Assembly (NCBI RefSeq): GCF_000169175.1
Contig: NZ_AAWS01000018.1
Span: forward strand, 1-64,000
Direction of reading: 5' to 3'
Length of the DNA: 64,000 nucleotides
From: Microscilla marina ATCC 23134
GTDB taxonomy: Bacteria; Bacteroidota; Bacteroidia; Cytophagales; Microscillaceae
A program made the translations under genes and the position numbers. The notes beneath the pieces were generated by a model. It was not told where the DNA came from. It saw only the letters and a list, made by a program, of their open reading frames with translations, and did not search any database. Numbering within the stretch: the stretch's first letter is position 1; each line of letters opens with the position of its first letter. Positions 27,701 through 36,475 of this stretch are shown here, piece by piece.

Positions 27701-30588
27701 AAAAATTAGACATTACCAATTCACAGGTAGAGTTAGCAGGAGTAATCAATGGGTTTTTAAGAACTCTAATTATTGCACCTAGTAATGTTACTTTAGTTAC
27801 TACAGGCTCTACCATCACTTTTACAAGTGATGGAGCGGCTATGTCGCCTCGAAATCATACTTATAATATTGTTCATTTTAAAGGTAGTGGAAGCATTATT
27901 GAGAATGAGAATTCATTAATTAATGAGTTAATATTTGATGGAGGAGGCAATTTAACGGGGAAAGGTACTATTAATAAAGCTACATTTAATGGACCTGGTG
28001 CATTCACTAATCTGGCTGCACCAATACTTTATCCTGTTGATAAATATACTATTGGTGATTTGATTTTCACACCAGGCAATGATTACACATTTCAGGTGAA
28101 GTCGGGTTCCCCTGTATCTGTTACTAATAGCTGGATAGTAGCAGGATTTCCTTGTAAACGCATTATTTTGCGTTCTACTGCTACTGGGCAGCAGGCAAGC
28201 ATAGAAACTGTACCCAACGTAGCAATAGTGGATGGGGAATATCTAAATATCCAAGACATTGCCGTTACTGGAAGCGCTACTTATTATGCAGGTAATTTTA
28301 GCCAGAGTGCTTTTGACCCTGCCAAAAATAACACTGGCTGGACGCAAGGCAATAGCACCAATACTAATAACAGTAATGGTGGCCTCGTTACTGGCTTGGG
28401 AGATGACCTTTTACTCAAAGCTGGTGAATTTCCTCGATGTTTAGATGCTACCTTGGCTTTTCCTCAGTTGGCAAACCAAAATATTAGTGTAAACTACCAG
28501 TGGCAAAAAGATGGGGTGGACATTGTTGCTCCTGGGGGCACTGCCTCTGCTTATTGTGTTACCGAAGCTGGGACTTACAATGTAGTAGTTACTTATACTT
28601 ACAATGGTGACGAGTGTGTGGTAAATGATGAAATTGTAATTACTCTCGATGATTCTTGCCCTTACCAAATTGGCAACGCTACTTTTAGTTGTGTAGGCGA
28701 CACAGTATGTGTGTGGCTCAAGGCCAAAACCAATGTAACTGCGGGTATCATTGGCATGGACTATTGCTTGCAGTACGATGCCAGCGTAGTAGAACCTATC
28801 ACCGATTTGAACTTGCCCAAAGATCGCCGTTATGAATTTGGTGAAGTGGTGACTACCAACGGTCAAGGTTTTGAAGATGTATATATCAACTATGAAGCCG
28901 GGCAAAATAGAGTATACAGCAGTATTTTTTATAGAGATGCTCAAAACGCCACCAACCCCCGTTACTTTACTGGTTCGGGTAATGTCATTTGTATCAAGTT
29001 CCGACTAAAAACAGCGGTGACTGGACAGTTCCCGATTACAGCCTGTCAGGTGTCAGAGTCTTACGCCTTGGGCGAAGAAGATAAATGTGCCGACCCCGGA
29101 ATGGTAGAAGTAACCCCAGATGTCAATAAGTTAAAAGCCCGTATTATTTACTGGAACCAGGAAGGCGGCATTCGTCCATTGGCTTACGACAACAGCGGCA
29201 ACCACTTGATTACCAATATTCACGGCAATGTAGCCACTTGTGATACTTTATCAGCTACTACAGTAAATACCGATGCGAACGGATATTTTGTGTATGACAA
29301 AACTCAGGGAAGCCACGTGACTATCAAACGAGATATTCCGGGAGATTATAATGGCCAAACTGGTACCGCTCCTGATATGATGAATGTGGTAAATGGGATG
29401 GATTGTTATTATGCCGGGCTGATTACCACCTTTGATCAGAACAATACTGGCAATGGAAACAGCAACTGGACACCGAATGCTTTCCAGATGTTGGCAGCAG
29501 ATGTAAATATGAACGACAAGGTAAGAGCCAATGACATTACTTTGATTCAAAACCGCATTGTGTTGAAAATGCAGGAATACCCTCAGGTATGGAATTATGC
29601 CTATACTGCGGGTAACACTGGGCAGCAACCCACCCAAGCCGGAGTGTATTCGTTAGACTGGCGCTTTGTAGACCAAACAACGGTAAATACGGCTGTAGAT
29701 TTTAATGCCACAAATAATTATCCGGTGTATGTAGGCAATACGGCAAGTGATGCTGGTTTTTGGCGCGACAATGCCCCTGACTTGACTACTTGCCGCCCGG
29801 TACAAGAGGGTTCAGTATGTGATACTGGCAATACCAATAATTTGTTTTATGGTATTATGTTAGGCGATGTAGACGGAAGCTGGATTACCGGGGTGAGCAA
29901 CCATTTGCGCACCACTAAAAGCGAAGGAACGCTTGCCATTGACTTGTTCAATTCTGAGGACATGGGTGATGGTGGGTATCGTATTCCGGTATATTACCGG
30001 GGAGAAGGTAAACTACATGCCATTGATTTTAGCTTTGAGTATGACCACCGCAAGGTGCAGGTGCAGAAAGCAGACTATGCGACCGCTGGTACCAATGCCG
30101 AAATGAAAATGCGTTGGAATGCTTACCAAAACCAAAAGTTTTTGCTTACTTCTTATACTATGAAAGGGGTAAATACCCAAGATAAAGTATACTACATAGA
30201 AGTAAAAACTACTGATGGTGACTTAGACGCAAGCGCTTTCCAAAATGTAAAAGCTTACTTAAACGGTAAAGCAAGCCAAAGCAGGGTGATCGCTACGGCA
30301 GCACAACAAAATGCGTTTGCGATGGCAAACAATACCACTGTAGTTACTATGTACCCCAACCCGGCAAGCAATGTGGTTACTTTAAGCTATAGCCACATCA
30401 GTCAAGGCACACCTCAGGTAGTGTTGAGCGACTTGAACGGGCAAAAGGTAAACATACAACCTACGGTAGACCAAAGTGGTAAAATTCAGTTTGGAGTGTC
30501 GCACATAGTAAGAGGCCTGTACCTGGTAACGCTTTATGACGGAGCAGGTGGGGTCATTTCACGTCAAAAGCTGATGATTAAGCGATAA
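24790..30588 (+). CDS. Giant T9SS surface protein 2 (1932 aa)
   Basis: A paralogue of the neighbouring giant protein 1 with the same plan: signal peptide (to about residue 30, ending ANAQ) and three Trp-rich modules (YWTGAGSNTAWSNNQNW at about 34, YRWQNAGVNNLWSNSANW at about 400, LYWVGGTGNWGDKDHW at about 783), each followed by a C-x-P ... VxFD segment. An Ig-like domain, then cohesin-like and dockerin-like parts and a T9SS tail starting at CPYQIG (residue 1290) follow. The N-terminal 1289 residues are clearly diverged from protein 1, while the last 643 are about 94 percent the same. Function as a surface adhesin or scaffold is inferred. Its TAA stop codon doubles as the target-site copy of MITE B. 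Confidence 0.88.
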   Translation: MMQTSKIKFRQSIVIILSLVCFTVFQANAQSVFYWTGAGSNTAWSNNQNWLEDADGGGAPQATANVPSPLTDVVFDAAYMVNNSVAIVSGDICNSLTASANVSLNIAYANSLVIYGDLILSDQAIAGGQGTFELNGSGTQVINLGTISRSNLNLQLKNIGIRQVVSDLDVGFITLTGGAFIAKNKNIQCRRFSISGADGDIAKTLNIENSNITLSNLHPDKNAWLVGSSNVTFTSTGSVITIDAATAGVGVGNLTYNELVLGNPAKTGGVVNIGGNATINKTTFNTNGYFADGGTNTFTNLILTAGKKYEMAYYISGVVIDNLTANGVCGAPISWLGQNKTITINNIVSADYFEVYNLKVDGTANFAAIPNVASLNDITFTGTDVAKYGSWVFSPNASKNYRWQNAGVNNLWSNSANWVNVASGSSDGCIPDYNDVVVFDATSFPGGNNQVEMDLSAASIGSMTWNDNITANPVFTNPLTEKLFINGSLKFTSNMTMSYGGEIYFSGDNTHTIDMAGKAFDNRVYFIGGGTYTLESDFSVGNASIKNQIYFNNGTLNTNTAGNYSITAYQFSSGSYDYPRNLYLNNSHVYVRNWSVYGGEANLPAKLTIYPGNSTIHVVSMNASGSLTRRLDYHDVILENYSPADLTGYSNFNNITSTVELAKISGQNIINGTAHFQHSGELNGSQEFNHLIVTKGKTYTFTNATSQKITGTFSALGDCSNPITFQSTGTAEIDFQSSTINVDYLQISQVNATNTANTDIVVNNGQNLSGSTGWAFAAATTRTLYWVGGTGNWGDKDHWSLTSGGTFGECIPTPFDNVIFDNNSFSAAGQVVTLDQSVASVRDITWANTVTNQPDWAGVAGNQLTIYGSLHLPSQTLMTSSFESKLIFRARTENGGFTPSTIDIADQILESRFVEFEDVNGVWNLQSDFRLSTAFRANTIIGLYAGELNVNTHTISAFYLWLSEKTVSEPKKLDITNSQVELAGVINGFLRTLIIAPSNVTLVTTGSTITFTSDGAAMSPRNHTYNIVHFKGSGSIIENENSLINELIFDGGGNLTGKGTINKATFNGPGAFTNLAAPILYPVDKYTIGDLIFTPGNDYTFQVKSGSPVSVTNSWIVAGFPCKRIILRSTATGQQASIETVPNVAIVDGEYLNIQDIAVTGSATYYAGNFSQSAFDPAKNNTGWTQGNSTNTNNSNGGLVTGLGDDLLLKAGEFPRCLDATLAFPQLANQNISVNYQWQKDGVDIVAPGGTASAYCVTEAGTYNVVVTYTYNGDECVVNDEIVITLDDSCPYQIGNATFSCVGDTVCVWLKAKTNVTAGIIGMDYCLQYDASVVEPITDLNLPKDRRYEFGEVVTTNGQGFEDVYINYEAGQNRVYSSIFYRDAQNATNPRYFTGSGNVICIKFRLKTAVTGQFPITACQVSESYALGEEDKCADPGMVEVTPDVNKLKARIIYWNQEGGIRPLAYDNSGNHLITNIHGNVATCDTLSATTVNTDANGYFVYDKTQGSHVTIKRDIPGDYNGQTGTAPDMMNVVNGMDCYYAGLITTFDQNNTGNGNSNWTPNAFQMLAADVNMNDKVRANDITLIQNRIVLKMQEYPQVWNYAYTAGNTGQQPTQAGVYSLDWRFVDQTTVNTAVDFNATNNYPVYVGNTASDAGFWRDNAPDLTTCRPVQEGSVCDTGNTNNLFYGIMLGDVDGSWITGVSNHLRTTKSEGTLAIDLFNSEDMGDGGYRIPVYYRGEGKLHAIDFSFEYDHRKVQVQKADYATAGTNAEMKMRWNAYQNQKFLLTSYTMKGVNTQDKVYYIEVKTTDGDLDASAFQNVKAYLNGKASQSRVIATAAQQNAFAMANNTTVVTMYPNPASNVVTLSYSHISQGTPQVVLSDLNGQKVNIQPTVDQSGKIQFGVSHIVRGLYLVTLYDGAGGVISRQKLMIKR
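28657..30588 (+). repeat. Duplicated 1932-bp C-terminal cassette, copy 2
   Basis: Partner of 22376-24307, of equal length. The last about 300 bases are almost unchanged at DNA level, including synonymous sites. Confidence 0.9.
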
Positions 30589-30746
30589 GTGATCTTTCAT
30601 AAATAATTTGAGCCATTAAAGTGTATCTATAGCCCTCATTCTTCTCAAAAAAAAGTTTCATAGCTTTGGCTATGCACCGTTTTTTTTGAATCGCCTGAGA
30701 ACAATATATTTTCTTGAATTGGCACACCTTATTTTTTCCAGATCAC
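30589..30746 (-). mobile_element. MITE-like element, copy B (158 bp)
   Basis: Same GTGATCT/AGATCAC ends as copy A and same orientation. Flanking TAA repeats are at 30586-30588 (the stop codon of giant gene 2) and 30747-30749. Confidence 0.85.
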
Positions 30747-30780
30747 TAATCAGCTGATTATTTAATTGTAGAGTCAAAAC

Positions 30781-30816
30781 AAAAAAAGTCGGGCACTGTC
30801 AGTGTCCGACTTTTTT
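30781..30816. terminator. Bidirectional intrinsic terminator
   Basis: AAAGTCGG(G)CACTG pairs with CAGTGTCCGACTTT, with A and T runs on both sides, between convergent genes at 24790-30588 and 30838-33423. Confidence 0.85.
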
Positions 30817-30837
30817 GCTTTTGAGATCTTGCACATT

Positions 30838-33423
30838 TTATTGAATACCTGGTTCATTGCCCAGGTTGTCCAGTATTTTTATTTGTTCTTCGAGTTCTTG
30901 AATGCGTTTTTCATAATTTACAATGCGCTTTTGCATATCGTTTTCGTGCCTTCTTAGTTTTTCTTCCGACTCTAACGACTCCAGCAACAATTGTCTTACT
31001 TTTCTTTCTGAGCTTCGAGCTTCGCTCACATCGCGCGAAAATATAGATACTCCAGTTACTTCTTGTCCTTCATCATAAATAGGGTTAAACCAGTACTCTA
31101 AATAACGGGGTTTAAAACCAAAGATCGTTTCATCTCGCAGCTCCATAAAGCTTTCGCCACCCAATGCCCTCTCATAGTACACTTTCCATTCTTCTTCGTG
31201 GCCTTTTTCTAAAAAATCGAGTATATGGGCTCCGGCTTCCAGCCTTAGTGGATGGTCTTTAAACTTTTCTTTGTATTTATCATTTACCACCAGTATTTCA
31301 TAGTCTTGATTAAAAGCTACAATGGCATCTTCAGTGTTGTTAATCAGTGATTTAAGGTTACGCTCGGTTTCTTTCAACGACATTTGTGCCCGTTGTTGCT
31401 GTGAAATATCTTCTATAAAGAGCGAGGCGCCTATCACCTTGCCTTTGTGATCTTTGATAGGGTTGTAATTGAGCAAATAGAAAAACTCTTGGTTGTTCTT
31501 GATAGATTGATGCATCACCACAAATTTTTCACCCGATAACACCCGTTTGTATTCGTGCTGGTGTTTTTCAATTTCTTCTTTAGCCATGGCATCCAGCATA
31601 TTGTTGCCAATATCGAGGTTTACCCCGGTTTCTATGTAGCGTTGCCGCATAGACTTGTTAATAGCGGTTACCCGGTAGCTTAGGTCAAAGGCAATCATGG
31701 CGTGGGGCGTACTATTGATGAGGGCATCGAGGTTGGCTTCTTTAGTAGCAAGCTCTTTTTGCGCTTGACGCATCACGTTTTGAGTGTCTTGCAGTTGTCG
31801 CACATTTTTACGCATAATCTCCTCTTGACGCTCCATCGTCTCTGTTTTTTCTTGCGATTCGGTCAGCAACAAACGAGTTTGTTCGTTGGCACGGGTGGCA
31901 GCAATAGAGGAGGCTATATCCTTGGCTATTTTTTCTATAAACTCTACTTTATAAGGTGCAATATCATGAAAAGCGCCTAACTCTATAACCCCCAGCACCA
32001 TTCCGTTTACATGCAATGGCACAATTACGATACAGGTAGGCGTAGCTTCGCCCATTCCAGAGGTGATAATGGCATAGTCTTTAGGAATATCTTTCAGGTA
32101 AATGGTGTTTTTTTCTACCCAGGCTTGTCCTATGAGCCCTTGTCCTCTCAGTACCTTTTTTTCAAGGTATTTTTGGCTATTGTAAGCATACGAAGCAGTA
32201 AGCTGCAAATACTCTTCTTTGCCTTCCGGGTCGTGCTCTACCGTGAAAAAGCCACCTTGATTGATTTCAAGGTACTTCACCAGGTTCGATATCAGGTCAT
32301 TCCCCATGTTCAACAAGTTGTCAACATTAGAGCGTAATATATCACTGAATTTGGCAATTCCGGCATTGCTCCAGTAGCGTTCCTTGTTTTCGTCAGATAC
32401 TTGCTTGAGTCCATCCCGCATTTTTGCCAGGGCTGCACCTAAATCTCCCGAGTCTTTAAACAGCGCTTCGTCATTGTCAAACTTGTTATCATTCACTCTT
32501 AATGCAAATCTTCTGAGGCTTACCAAATCTTTGATTAAAGCATTGAGGTGGTGTGCCAAGGTCATGAACTCATGGCTTTTGGTGAAGGGGCGTTTGGGAA
32601 TTTCGCCATTCAAAAGCTTTTTTATGTAGAGAACGATCACCTCTAGGTCGTTGTTGAGGTATTTCATGAGCAACTGGATGGCAAAAAATATAATAATACA
32701 GAGAATAGCCACCATTAAAAACTCCATGATCAATAACATGTGCAGGTTGTCGTTGAGCAGGTGGTTGGTTTCTTTGATCACAATGTTATTTTTAAAAATA
32801 AACTCTTTGACCAGGCTATGGAGCTCTGCTTCCAGTGGCACGAGTTTTACTTCTAGCAAGTTGGCAAGCTCTTCGTTATGCAGCAGAAGAATGGTGTCTT
32901 GAGTTGTGGGAGCAGTGAGGTGTTGGTATCGCCAAATTTTTTGATTGATTTTCTCAGAGTTACGTACAACAAAGCGACATTTGTCAATCTCAGCGTTGAT
33001 TTTTTTTAAGTTACCTTGAATATTCTGAAAAATATCTTTGAGTTCTGTTCGGTTGTATTGGGCAAACACTGCATTGAGTTTTTCTAAATGCTTGACTTGC
33101 GCCCTTTTTAGTTTGTTAATTGTCCGGAGGTCTCGGTACAAATTTTTGATAAACTCTTCCTGGGAATCATAATAAACATTTACTCGTTTTTGAATGGCTC
33201 TGATGGTTTGGCTAATGTCGATTTGTAATGCCTGAACCGATTGATTGGTGGGCTGATAAATCGACATTACCTGATCGTTTTGCCGAATGGTGCTGCTGGT
33301 AGCAAGGTAGGCTACTAGTATAATAAGCAGTACAAACAAGCCAATCAGTGCAAAACTCGCGATCAACCGGGTTTTGATTGCACCAAAATTTAGATTAATT
33401 TCTTTACCAAAGAGTTTTGCCAT
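30838..33423 (-). CDS. Membrane GAF/PAS sensor protein without kinase domain
   Basis: 861 residues from ATG 33423; a TTG 12 codons upstream is less likely. Transmembrane helix 1 is at about 20-41, a helical periplasmic sensor region follows, helix 2 is at about 228-258, and a HAMP-like linker comes next. A GAF domain (about 360-510), a coiled coil and two PAS domains (about 565-690 and 690-815, each with an N-x-x-x-D-x-x-G type PAC end) precede a C-terminal coiled coil (RIQELEEQIKILDN). No histidine kinase, cyclase or GGDEF domain follows, so any output must go through a partner or through the coiled coil. This plan is common in Cytophagales. The ligand is unknown. Confidence 0.85.
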   Translation of the reverse strand: MAKLFGKEINLNFGAIKTRLIASFALIGLFVLLIILVAYLATSSTIRQNDQVMSIYQPTNQSVQALQIDISQTIRAIQKRVNVYYDSQEEFIKNLYRDLRTINKLKRAQVKHLEKLNAVFAQYNRTELKDIFQNIQGNLKKINAEIDKCRFVVRNSEKINQKIWRYQHLTAPTTQDTILLLHNEELANLLEVKLVPLEAELHSLVKEFIFKNNIVIKETNHLLNDNLHMLLIMEFLMVAILCIIIFFAIQLLMKYLNNDLEVIVLYIKKLLNGEIPKRPFTKSHEFMTLAHHLNALIKDLVSLRRFALRVNDNKFDNDEALFKDSGDLGAALAKMRDGLKQVSDENKERYWSNAGIAKFSDILRSNVDNLLNMGNDLISNLVKYLEINQGGFFTVEHDPEGKEEYLQLTASYAYNSQKYLEKKVLRGQGLIGQAWVEKNTIYLKDIPKDYAIITSGMGEATPTCIVIVPLHVNGMVLGVIELGAFHDIAPYKVEFIEKIAKDIASSIAATRANEQTRLLLTESQEKTETMERQEEIMRKNVRQLQDTQNVMRQAQKELATKEANLDALINSTPHAMIAFDLSYRVTAINKSMRQRYIETGVNLDIGNNMLDAMAKEEIEKHQHEYKRVLSGEKFVVMHQSIKNNQEFFYLLNYNPIKDHKGKVIGASLFIEDISQQQRAQMSLKETERNLKSLINNTEDAIVAFNQDYEILVVNDKYKEKFKDHPLRLEAGAHILDFLEKGHEEEWKVYYERALGGESFMELRDETIFGFKPRYLEYWFNPIYDEGQEVTGVSIFSRDVSEARSSERKVRQLLLESLESEEKLRRHENDMQKRIVNYEKRIQELEEQIKILDNLGNEPGIQ

Positions 33424-33816
33424 TTTTTTTGGGTGAATATTTTCAGCAGGAATGCTCAATAATTACTTCAAACTGCTTCGTATAATAATATTTTAGACAT
33501 AGCGATTTAATCAAAAACAAGATAGTGATTAATTGGAACGAAGCCTTTTAAATTATTATATTTTACAATTTTGATGCCTTAAGAAAAACGTGGTACAGTA
33601 CCAATATACGAAGAAGCAACAGTTTGGTGGCTACTTATCTATTTCAAAAGTTGGCATTACTTGTTCCTTAAAGAGCCGTTACATAGTCAGCAATCTTCCA
33701 GTAAACCTGATGGTTATGCCAATAAAAGGTGCTACTCTTGAAAGCAAAGTAGGGGTTGTCACACCATTCAAAGATTATCAAATTTTATTAGGGAAAACCG
33801 ATTTTTTTGAGAAATA
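33424..33816. other. Intergenic region upstream of the sensor gene
   Basis: No convincing gene. A short GTG-initiated frame crosses it but reads through the palindrome at 33817 and has no support. Confidence 0.4.
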
Positions 33817-33853
33817 TCCTACCTGCCAGGTTTTCAAAACCTGGCAGGTAGGA
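33817..33853. repeat. Dispersed palindrome (CCTGCCAG type), copy 2
   Basis: An 18-bp perfect inverted repeat, arms 33817-33834 and 33836-33853 around one central base. Core cctgccaggtttt/aaaacctggcagg. It lies downstream of hemC on its strand without a terminator T run. Confidence 0.85.
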
Positions 33854-33901
33854 TTAATGTTTGGGAAATAACCTTGGTATTCTAAGTTTTGTAGCAAAGG
33901 C

Positions 33902-34828
33902 CTAAAGGTTCGCTTTGATTTCACTTAAAATCTCCTCGCCACCATCTTGCAAAATACGTTCAGCCAATTGTTTTCCAATACTAACGCCGTCATCTAGTAC
34001 TCCTTTAGCTTGCTGTTTTACCAGGTCTTGCCCGTTGAGGCTTATAATGCCTCCTTTGAGCTCTATTTGGTTTTTTTTGATGCGGGCAAGCCCAAATACT
34101 GGAATACTACAGCCACCTTCGAGGGTTTTCAGAAACGATCTTTCGGCACGCAGGCACTGCTCGGTTTTTTTGTCGTTTACACATTGCCTGATCATAGCCA
34201 CTTTATCGTTATTGAGGTCTTTGGCAGCTTCTATAGCCACGCAGCCTTGCCCTACTGCAGGTATAAACTTGTTGGGAGAGAGGTCTTCTACAATGTATTT
34301 TGAGAAGCCCATGCGGTGAACCCCGGCATACGCCAAAATCAACGCATCATAATTGCCCTTTTCCAGCTTTTTCATCCGGGTTTGCAGGTTGCCCCTTACG
34401 TCAGCGGTGCGAATTTTGGGGTAATAATGCTTGAGTTGAGCTACTCGTCGGGTAGAAGATGTGCCTATAATGTAGGAACTGTTGAAGGTGTCGAGGCGGG
34501 CATCGGTATTAAAGCTGATTAAAACATCGTGCACCTCCTCCCGTTCAGAAAAAGCAATCAGTTCCAGGTCGTCAGGCAAGGTCGATTGAACATCTTTGGC
34601 ACTGTGCACGGCAATGTCTACCTCTTTTTGACGCAAATGCTCTTCCAGCTCTTCGGTAAAAACCCCCTTGCTGCCTATTTTAGAGAGTGCCTTATTCAGA
34701 ATCTTATCTCCCTTTGTTTCAACCATTACCAACTCTGTGGTAGCTCCTCCTTTTTGTAATAAATCGGCTACGTAATTTGCCTGCCAAAGAGCCAGTTTGC
34801 TGCCCCTGGTTCCAATTCTGATGTGCAT
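33902..34828 (-). CDS. hemC: Hydroxymethylbilane synthase (porphobilinogen deaminase)
   Basis: 308 residues, a normal length. It joins four porphobilinogens into hydroxymethylbilane on the way to haem. It opens IRIGTRGSKLALWQA, and the dipyrromethane cofactor is attached to C240 in LEGGCSIPVFG. Conserved arginines in GTSSTRRVAQL and DVRGNLQTRM hold the acidic substrate. The gene stands alone on the minus strand with no other hem gene next to it. Confidence 0.97.
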   Translation of the reverse strand: MHIRIGTRGSKLALWQANYVADLLQKGGATTELVMVETKGDKILNKALSKIGSKGVFTEELEEHLRQKEVDIAVHSAKDVQSTLPDDLELIAFSEREEVHDVLISFNTDARLDTFNSSYIIGTSSTRRVAQLKHYYPKIRTADVRGNLQTRMKKLEKGNYDALILAYAGVHRMGFSKYIVEDLSPNKFIPAVGQGCVAIEAAKDLNNDKVAMIRQCVNDKKTEQCLRAERSFLKTLEGGCSIPVFGLARIKKNQIELKGGIISLNGQDLVKQQAKGVLDDGVSIGKQLAERILQDGGEEILSEIKANL

Positions 34829-34960
34829 GGAAACAATCCTTTCTTTTTGTTGAGATTATATGAAACACAAAAGGATCATAGTGTAGGTGGTTGACAGTAT
34901 AATATTTCATCAAGTGTTTTAAAGCCTGTAAATCAAGGAAAAATCAGGGTTTTCTATCTA

Positions 34961-34991
34961 TGCCTGACAGGTTTTTAAAACCTGTCAGGCA
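34961..34991. repeat. Dispersed palindrome (CCTGACAG variant), copy 3
   Basis: 15-bp perfect arms around one base: tgcctgacaggtttt and its reverse complement. Same design as the copies at 33817 and 45704, with A replacing C in the core. It lies between hemC and the delta' gene. Confidence 0.85.
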
Positions 34992-35088
34992 TTAAACACT
35001 TTATTTTATTAAAAAACTACCAACTGCACTAATGCCGTTTTTGTGATAATTAACTAGCAAATATGTGAATAATTTTACTCAAAATCAA

Positions 35089-36219
35089 TTATTTACGAGT
35101 GGGGTTGATGATTTGAATGATATGGAGCGAGGTATCCATAAATACAATTTTTGGGCTGGCGTTGCGCTCCAGATGAAAAATGGCGTCGTTGAACTGTTCG
35201 TACAATAAACTACTATTGTGTATTTGCAGTACTCTTGAGAAGTTTTGCACAAACTGATATTCTTTGCCTGCCAAGCGCACTAGCTGCTCGTCGCCTTGTT
35301 TCCATACCAATGCTTCGCGGCAGATGTGTAGCCCGTATTGAAACAAGTTTTTTTGTTGGTCTTTGCTCAACTTGGCAAAAGTATCGGTGAGACTTACCAA
35401 TGCTTCCATGTCTTTTTTAAAACAAGTACGCATCCACTCTACAAAAAGCTCGTGTTGAGTGTGGTGGGTATTGTCGAGTAAGTGAATGGCGGCATTGATG
35501 CTACCATCTGCCATATAAGCTACTTGTTGGGCTTTTTCGGGGGGGAGTTGTTGATGAGCCACGAGGTAGTTGGCTACTTCTTCGTCGGTAATAGGGGCGG
35601 TTTGCACAGCCTGCACCCGTGATATAATAGTGGCAAGTAGCTGGTTAGGGTTTTGGCTTACCAACAAAAACAGCGTCTTGGGCGAAGGCTCTTCCAGTAT
35701 TTTCAATATGGCGTTGGCAGCACTGATGTTCATAAATTCGGGCAACCAAAGCAGTAAAATTTTATATTCGCTTTCAAATGGTTTTAGTGAAAGCTGTTGA
35801 ATAATATGACGGCTCTCGTCTACCGAAATATTGGCTTGTTTGCTTTCGGCATCAATAAAACTCAACCAATCGCTGAGGCTTACATAGGGGTGCTTGGTCA
35901 AAAACTGCCGCCATTCTTCCATAAAATCTTTGCTGACAGGTTTGGAACTTATTTTTTTGGTAGTAGCCACCGGAAACACAAACGAAAGATCAGGATGAAT
36001 AAGCTTTTGGCTTTTGATACAGGCAGCACAAGTACCACAAGCGTCAGTGGCTTGTTTGTTTTCGCAATGTATGTATTGGGCATAAGCCAAAGCCAACGGC
36101 AGAGCAGCTCCTCCTTCGGCCCCCCAAAACATTTGGGCGTGTGCCACGTGGTTGCTCTGAATGGCATGAATAAGTTGTTGTTTGATTTCAGTTTGTCCTA
36201 TGATATCTTTAAAGAGCAT
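35089..36219 (-). CDS. holB: DNA polymerase III subunit delta' (clamp-loader type)
   Basis: 376 residues of the AAA+ clamp-loader family. It opens MLFKDIIGQTEIKQQLIHAI with HVAHAQMFWG, the standard start of DnaX/delta' proteins. A zinc-finger set (CENKQATDACGTCAAC) is present at about 53-68. The P-loop is degenerate (GAEGGAALPLAL, no GKT/S), which points to the non-hydrolysing delta' subunit rather than gamma/tau. The sensor region ILEEPSPKTLFLLVSQNP and the SRVQ arginine-finger motif are visible. It loads the sliding clamp with DnaX and HolA. Confidence 0.88.
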   Translation of the reverse strand: MLFKDIIGQTEIKQQLIHAIQSNHVAHAQMFWGAEGGAALPLALAYAQYIHCENKQATDACGTCAACIKSQKLIHPDLSFVFPVATTKKISSKPVSKDFMEEWRQFLTKHPYVSLSDWLSFIDAESKQANISVDESRHIIQQLSLKPFESEYKILLLWLPEFMNISAANAILKILEEPSPKTLFLLVSQNPNQLLATIISRVQAVQTAPITDEEVANYLVAHQQLPPEKAQQVAYMADGSINAAIHLLDNTHHTQHELFVEWMRTCFKKDMEALVSLTDTFAKLSKDQQKNLFQYGLHICREALVWKQGDEQLVRLAGKEYQFVQNFSRVLQIHNSSLLYEQFNDAIFHLERNASPKIVFMDTSLHIIQIINPTRK

Positions 36220-36412
36220 ATATTTGCTTGATTTTATTGTTTGGTGACTCTTTTGGTTTTTAAAGTTAAGGATATTTCATGATAAGTAGTAGCAAGCGAT
36301 AAGCTATGAGCTACAAGTCGATGTAAATTGCTTATAATCAGTATGTTATTTGGTTGAAACTCCTTGAGTCTGTACTAACAGGGTCAAACAAAAAAAACAC
36401 ACTGTGCATCAT

Positions 36413-36443
36413 AAAAAAAGACAACCCCAAAAGAGGTTGTCTT
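36413..36443 (-). terminator. Intrinsic terminator after the alanine symporter gene
   Basis: On the minus strand AAGACAACC pairs with GGTTGTCTT, followed by seven Ts. Confidence 0.85.
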
Positions 36444-36475
36444 CTATATATGTTTACAGGTTTTAAGAACCTAAC

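Noticed and set aside
33590-33871. 93-codon plus-strand frame with GTG start
   Set aside because: It reads straight through the dispersed palindrome at 33817-33853, has no ribosome binding site and no family-like sequence.
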